From: CAWEHU01 sp963808965
GTDB lineage: Bacteria; Pseudomonadota; Alphaproteobacteria; Acetobacterales; Acetobacteraceae
Length of the DNA: 56,939 nucleotides
Assembly: GCA_963808965.1 (NCBI GenBank)
Contig: CAWEHU010000009.1
Coordinates: 1-56,939, forward strand
Reading direction: 5' to 3'
In this document: one piece after another, positions 52,576-56,939 of the stretch
How positions within the stretch are numbered: the first letter of the stretch is position 1
Layout of the letters: each line of letters begins with the position of its first letter
Program-made: the position numbers and the translations under genes
Notes under the pieces: model-generated
Database searches by the model: none
The model's input: the letters and a program-made list of their open reading frames with translations, nothing else
Told to the model about the DNA's origin: nothing

Positions 52576-54487
52576 ATGGCCTTGTACCAGTCCTTCTACG
52601 GTCTGGCGCGCGATGCTTTCGCGTCGCCTGAAAATCCTGCGCAAATGTTTGTCGCGCAGACCTATCACGATTCAGTGGTGACTCTCGTTCGCGCATTGAT
52701 TGCGCGGAAGCCATTTATTGCGATCAGCGGTGAGGGCGGTTCAGGAAAGACAACCGTTCTCGACACGGCCTTGCAGGCGCTGGGCGACCGCGTGCGCGTC
52801 ACGCGAGCGAGGTGCGAACAAGACGAGCCTCTGGACTTGGCGTCCCTGCTCGAAAATGCCCTTGGCAAAGAGTCGGGCTCTCTACGCACCCACGACATCG
52901 ATGCGGTCTTCGAGGCGCTGGTGCAGGCAGCGAACGGCTCCAAGCATCGCGTGCTGGTTCTCGACCACGCCGAACTGATCTCGCCTGATGTGCTGGACTA
53001 CTTGCTGCTGTTGTCGACGCTCTCGGGTCCCAACAAGCCTCTCCTCCAAGTGGTACTCGTGGGTCCGCCCGGACTTGTCGACGGGCTGCGGCCTGAGATC
53101 GCGGACTCGATCCGGGCAGGCGCCCACGCCAGCGTTCAGGCGCTCTCCGAACAGGAAGCTTCGCGGTATCTGGATTATCGGCTTGCGACCGGAGGGGCGT
53201 CCACGAAGGACATCCTGACCGAAGGCGCCGCGGTCGAGATTGTTCGGATCGGGGCGGGAAATCCTCGGCGCTTGGACAACATCTTGCGTGACGCCCTGTC
53301 GTTGGGAGCGCAACGGTACTGTCATCCCATTCCTGCCTCCATCGTAGTGGAAGCGGAGGCTTCACCGCACTCGGACGATCCGTTGCTGGCGCACCGGGCC
53401 CGATCGCCGCAATCGGTGCGCGACCCGGAGACCGGGGCGAGGCCGGGGATCGGATTTGAGAAACTGCCCGCGAGGGTACCGGTTGCGGGCGGTTTGGCGC
53501 TGACCCTTCCCCGGCGCAAGACCAGGATCAGGGGAATGTCGGTCGCCGCGTTCGTCATTTTTGTGGCCAGCGGTGTGGGGCTTTGGCGCTTTTCGGCCTG
53601 GGATTACTGGACGCTTCCGGATCGTGCCTTCGCGCATAATCGAGAGGCGCCCCGGAGCCTGGCGGCCATGGTCTCGCTTGTCCGTGCCGATGTCACACCG
53701 CTGGGTCACGCGAGCGACCTCCCGGCCGCGCGGCAGGAAATCGCGACCGCCGCCGAACAGCCACCGTCGGTCGAGCCAGCCTCAGTGGAGCCGGGGTCTG
53801 GCGCCCCAGCATCTGCCGCGCGAGGCAATTCCGCCCAGCAGCACGCCCGTCAGTGCCGGGCCGGCGGAAGCAACCCCCGCGCCTGTCCAGAGCGAAGCGG
53901 ACAGCGGGGCCGCTCCAGCAACGGCCGAAACCGTGCCAACCGGGTCGGCTGCGTCGACTGATCCGCAGTCGAGTGATCCGCGGGAGTCAGCGAGCGAGCC
54001 TTCGCGCTCCGAGAATCAATCTCCAGCTAAGGCGGAGCAGCCTACGGAGGCTGCGCCCCCGGCCGCGGTGACCTCGCTCGCGCCGGACGCGGCCCCACTC
54101 GCGCCCGAGGCGGCTTCGGCAGCCGTCCCGGCCTCCCCGCCTCAGGTATCGGCCGAGCAGCCTCAGGTATCGGCCGAGCAGGAGCCGCCCGGACCCGCAT
54201 TGCCTGCGGCGACCGTCTCGGCGCTGCTGAACCGGGGCAATGCGATGCTTGCACACGGGGACGTTTCGGCCGCCCGTCTCCTCTACGAGTACGCGGCGCC
54301 CGTCTCGGGCCGTGCCGCCACCGCGGCGGGCATGACCTACGATCCCGCTTTTCTAGCGCAAATCAGGGCGCGCGGCATAACTCCGGACGCGAATGCGGCG
54401 GCCGGTTGGTACAGTAAGGCGGTCGCGCTCGGCGATCGGGACGCCGAGGAATTGTTGAAGCGTCTGCGCCCGGAGCCCGCCGGCTGA
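52576..54487 (+). CDS. ExeA/GspA-like ATPase with membrane anchor, disordered linker and repeat domain; frameshifted
   Basis: This is a protein of about 636 residues. An AAA ATPase domain (about 1-270) starts LYQSFYGLARDAFASPENPA, with Walker A GEGGSGKTT at 52-60 and Walker B RVLVLDHAE at 125-133. A transmembrane helix follows at about 322-340. The frame then changes near 53810. A long Ala/Pro/Glu/Ser linker contains a duplicated PQVSAEQ, and the C-terminal helical repeat is Sel1/TPR-like (LLNRGNAMLAHGDVSAARLL to GWYSKAVALGDRDAEELLKR). ExeA proteins help insert secretins through peptidoglycan. Here the ATPase is cytoplasmic and the repeat domain probably periplasmic. No secretion genes are nearby. 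Confidence 0.75.
54140..54181 (+). repeat. 21-base tandem duplication in the ATPase linker
   Basis: Two exact adjacent copies of a 21-base unit encode PQVSAEQ twice. The unit keeps the frame, so it extends the linker by seven residues. Exact identity suggests a recent duplication. Confidence 0.9.
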
Positions 54488-54512
54488 CCCGGTCTCGGGT
54501 TGGGGAGAGAAC

Positions 54513-54695
54513 TCAGGGCCGGGGAGGCCTCGTATTCCGGTCGCCGCTCTCGACGTGTTGCTTCGTCCGCGTCTCATTCGCGTGATCGTCGGACGGACTC
54601 TTGCCGGGATGACCGGGCTTCGTGGGCCGTGTTCCACCTGGGTCCGCGCCCTCGACCGGCTCGTTGCCGGTCTTGCGGGTCAATTCGTGTTCCAT
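54513..54695 (-). CDS. Small hydrophilic hypothetical protein, 60 residues (doubtful)
   Basis: This 60-residue, highly charged and Pro/Gly-rich frame begins MEHELTRKTGNEPVEGADPG. It lacks a strong ribosome site. It resembles the protein at 50431 in composition (Gly-Gly-Thr-Arg and Lys-Pro-Gly pieces in both), but I cannot align the two convincingly. The rest of 54488-54822 shows nothing else. Confidence 0.3.
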   Translation of the reverse strand: MEHELTRKTGNEPVEGADPGGTRPTKPGHPGKSPSDDHANETRTKQHVESGDRNTRPPRP

Positions 54696-54822
54696 TTCAG
54701 CGTTCCATGCGATCTAGGGGACCGCGCCGAGTGCCGGCAGCGGTGTTGACGGAACGCGGCTAAAGGTGGGCGGGTTCGATCTGCCCGCGTCAGCCCCAGG
54801 TCGAAACCATGGATGCTCAGCA

Positions 54823-55599
54823 ATGATTCTCTGGATCGAATCGCAGAGCATACCTGTCATCACCGTGGCCGTGTTCGCGCTGTGCTACGGTCTAGCCGCG
54901 ATCGTCTTCACGCTCGCAATGTTTGTCTCGCGGCGGCGTATCGCTGCGGACTTGCAGGCCCTTACGCCCGTCATGCTCACGCCCCTCGCGGTGATCGCGG
55001 GTCTTTTGATTGCCTTTCTGGCCTCCCGCGTGTGGGCGAATGTGGATCGCGCGTACTCCTTCATCGGTCAGGAAGCGAGCGCGATTGGCGAATCCGTCTT
55101 GCTCGCGGGCGGCCTCCCCGCCCCGACGCGCGAAGCGGTGGACGAAGGTGTGATCCGATATGTGGAATGGGTGGAGGCGGAAGACTGGCCGGCGATGGTC
55201 AGGGGCCGCGCAACCCTGCGATCATTGCCGCCCGGCTTGTTGGATGCCATGAGGGCCCTGCTGTCCTTCGTCCCGAGCGGGGGAGGGCAGACGGTGGTTC
55301 AGCAAGCCACCCTGACCGCGATCGACCGGGCGCTGGAAGCGCGACGGAACCGTATCCTGCTCAGCAGGGCGATCATCGCCCCGCATCAATGGGCCGTCAT
55401 ATTTCTGCTCGACGCATTGATCCTGCTGACCGTCGCGATGGTGCATCTGGGGCGACCGCTGACCATCGCTGTCGCGCAATTCCTGTTCTCGACGGCGGTG
55501 GCCGCGTGCCTCGTCTTGCTCATGGCCAATGACCGCCCTTTCGCCGAAGGCGGCGTGACGCTCGAGCCGGTGGCGATCCAGGAGCTTGGCCATCACTGA
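54823..55599 (+). CDS. DUF4239 (bestrophin-like) membrane protein
   Basis: This 258-residue protein has two N-terminal hydrophobic helices (about 10-33 and 50-66), a soluble region with ANVDRAYSFIGQEASAIGES, and two C-terminal helices (about 185-235). The pattern matches DUF4239 proteins, called bestrophin-like; channel activity is not shown. The ATG at 54823 opens the first helix directly (MILWIESQSIPVITVAVFAL). It lies downstream of the ATPase on the same strand after 335 bases. Confidence 0.75.
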   Translation: MILWIESQSIPVITVAVFALCYGLAAIVFTLAMFVSRRRIAADLQALTPVMLTPLAVIAGLLIAFLASRVWANVDRAYSFIGQEASAIGESVLLAGGLPAPTREAVDEGVIRYVEWVEAEDWPAMVRGRATLRSLPPGLLDAMRALLSFVPSGGGQTVVQQATLTAIDRALEARRNRILLSRAIIAPHQWAVIFLLDALILLTVAMVHLGRPLTIAVAQFLFSTAVAACLVLLMANDRPFAEGGVTLEPVAIQELGHH

Positions 55600-55724
55600 T
55601 TCGATCTGTGCCATGCCCGGCGGGATTGCACCCGCTGCCCGTTTGACGACCCGCCGCGCCTGGGAGCGCAACTTAAAGCCATTCTCATGCGCTACTCGAA
55701 CCTGCTCGCTCTTGGGAGATGCTC

Positions 55725-56015
55725 ATGTCTGCTCGTTTGCCGGTTGCCGCTAGCGGCTTTGCGATCGCGTTGTTGCTGAGCGTTAGCGCCTTTGCCCAAT
55801 CCGCCACCGCTCCGACGCCGAGCGGCCAGTCCGCCGGACCGCCAACGACGGGCTCGGAGCAGAGCGTGAATCCGCCGAATGCGACACCTGGCAGCGCCAC
55901 GGCGACCGGTGCCCGAGGCAGTACTCCCATGAGCGCAAGGCCCGGCAGCACGCCGCCCGACCAGGTACCGACCACCAATCCTGCCGCCGACGCGAAAACC
56001 ACTCCGGTCAAGTAA
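55725..56015 (+). CDS. Small secreted low-complexity protein
   Basis: This is a protein of about 96 residues with a clear signal peptide (MSARLPVAASGFAIALLLSV, then SAFAQ). The mature part of about 70 residues is rich in Pro, Ser, Thr, Ala and Gly and likely disordered. The ATG at 55725 is better spaced from GGGAG than the one at 55719. I do not recognise a family. The 120 bases upstream hold no other feature. Confidence 0.6.
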   Translation: MSARLPVAASGFAIALLLSVSAFAQSATAPTPSGQSAGPPTTGSEQSVNPPNATPGSATATGARGSTPMSARPGSTPPDQVPTTNPAADAKTTPVK

Positions 56016-56072
56016 CGGCCGCCACCGCAGAGCCGCGCCCCGGGTTGGGGGGCGGCTCTATCGGGCGCCGGC

Positions 56073-56930
56073 CTAACCCGGCGTGCGCGCCCAGGCCCCA
56101 ACCATCAGCGGGCCGATGAGGCACGCCCCGGTTTCGCGCGCGCCCTCGCGCAACCGGTCCTCCAAGGTGTCGATGTCAACCTCCGCTGGCGCCGCCACGC
56201 CGAGCCGCGCCATCGCCGGGAGCAGGCTGCGGACGGTCTGGGCGAGCCAGGCATAGCCGAAGCCTTCCGAGCCACCCTCTACCCGGCAGGCGCCGATGAG
56301 AGAAGGCGTGAGACCGACCGCCCGGAACGCGCTGTCGAGACGGCTGCCCATGTCAGGGGTTAGCCCGGAGCGCTCGTATGTGGCCTGGATCCAGGCGAGG
56401 CATCGCCCGAACAGCGGGATGTCCGGCACCGTCGCGGCGCGGCTCATGTCCATTTCCTGGAATGCCATGATGCCACCGGACACGACGTGTTTGAGCAGCG
56501 AACGCAAGGACACGGCGGGATCGGAGGCGTAGACCAGCACCAAGCGCCCGAGTACCGCGTCGAAGCGCTGGTCTGCCTCGAACGTCGCATGATCGGCTTG
56601 CTGGAAGGCCGCCCAATGCACCCCGTCCGCCTCGGCTCTGCGCCGGGCCATTTGCAGCGGCTCGGCCGCGCGGTCGATGCCCAAGACGGTACCCTGCGGG
56701 CCAACCATCCGCGCTGCGATCAGCGAGACGTCGCCCGCACCACAACCGACGTCGAGCACCCGCATGCCGGGCCGCAACCCCGCCCGCCGAAGCACGTCCT
56801 CGGTAAGGTCACCCAGGAACGCAGCTTGGCGGGTGAGCCGCTCCAGCTCGCTGGGGGCATGGCCCAGGACATACGAACTGTCGACGTATCCGCTCACGGC
56901 GTCTTTTTCCTGCCGCTTCGTGCCAGCCAT
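56073..56930 (-). CDS. Class I SAM-dependent methyltransferase
   Basis: This 285-residue methyltransferase has SAM motif I VLDVGCGAGDVSLIAARMVG and the acidic residue after strand 2 in GTVLGIDRA. The N-terminal block SYVLGHAPSELERLTRQAAF is typical of a UbiE/Coq5-like group of small-molecule methyltransferases. The substrate is unknown. It is complete, with the start nine bases inside the right edge of the window, so its upstream context is not visible. Confidence 0.88.
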   Translation of the reverse strand: MAGTKRQEKDAVSGYVDSSYVLGHAPSELERLTRQAAFLGDLTEDVLRRAGLRPGMRVLDVGCGAGDVSLIAARMVGPQGTVLGIDRAAEPLQMARRRAEADGVHWAAFQQADHATFEADQRFDAVLGRLVLVYASDPAVSLRSLLKHVVSGGIMAFQEMDMSRAATVPDIPLFGRCLAWIQATYERSGLTPDMGSRLDSAFRAVGLTPSLIGACRVEGGSEGFGYAWLAQTVRSLLPAMARLGVAAPAEVDIDTLEDRLREGARETGACLIGPLMVGAWARTPG

Positions 56931-56939
56931 TCAGGACTG

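Overview
The window is GC-rich, gene-dense DNA that most resembles an alphaproteobacterium of the Acetobacteraceae/Rhodospirillales type. The basis is the hpnABCD hopanoid order, a membrane-anchored cytochrome c beside kdsB and pheA, a caa3-type cytochrome oxidase, a cobalamin-riboswitch-controlled TonB receptor, and an rsmB-rpe-heparinase-like operon. I see no rRNA, tRNA, CRISPR array or phage. This placement rests on family recognition and gene order, not on a search.

Layout. 1-2758: polar amino-acid ABC transporter whose binding protein and first permease are riddled with frameshifts, while the second permease and the ATPase are intact. 2781-4124: an IS6-family transposase remnant fused directly to a 3'-truncated ctaD. 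4170-5980: ctaC and ctaG. 6106-13546: a frameshifted MFS gene, then a ThDP (pyruvate oxidase-like) enzyme, a 1018-residue FAD/Fe-S dehydrogenase and a bicupin oxalate decarboxylase on one strand. 13547-15266: a small orphan protein behind a possibly structured leader, a decayed gene, and a divergent higB/higA toxin-antitoxin pair around a perfect palindrome. 15211-21175: hpnDCBA on the minus strand, flanked by a ferritin-like protein and an HpnL-like membrane protein. 21199-26085: aldo/keto reductase, MFS transporter, small lipoprotein, cobalamin riboswitch and btuB-like receptor. 26098-31289: MocR regulator facing a tautomerase, then pheA, kdsB, cytochrome c and a HisN-like phosphatase. 31462-35495: yejABE peptide importer genes without yejF. 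35785-40595: an ECF42-type sigma factor with DGPF/YCII, GST and VOC genes. 40596-41265: gene debris, including a copy of the 3' end of the heparinase-like gene found at 45075. 41246-45009: secreted thioredoxin-like protein, secreted alpha/beta hydrolase, and a CadC-like TPR regulator. 45075-50425: heparinase-like, rpe, rsmB, and an ArnT-like glycosyltransferase facing away. 50431-56930: small hydrophilic proteins, an ACS-family MFS transporter, an ExeA-like ATPase with a membrane anchor and C-terminal repeat domain, a DUF4239 protein, a small secreted protein and a methyltransferase.

How genes may work together. The dehydrogenase at 9313 could feed pyruvate to the ThDP enzyme at 7490, with which it is translationally coupled, and oxalate decarboxylase would add acid-consuming organic-acid metabolism. 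HpnA-D make squalene and modify hopanoids and are joined by GTGA overlaps. The DGPF/ECF42 pair is a known sigma-factor arrangement, and the GST and VOC genes after it are plausible targets.

Major caveat. At least 15 single-base-type frameshifts break recognisable genes, including housekeeping ones (kdsB, pheA, rsmB, hpnABC). The most economical reading is residual indel error in the assembly, worst at the left edge. True decay is better supported for ctaD, the IS6 remnant, the YCII fragment and the debris at 40855-41265. The most interesting candidates are the divergent higB/higA arrangement, the ThDP/FAD-FeS/OxdC cassette, the ATPase-linker-repeat protein at 52576, and the duplicated heparinase tail.
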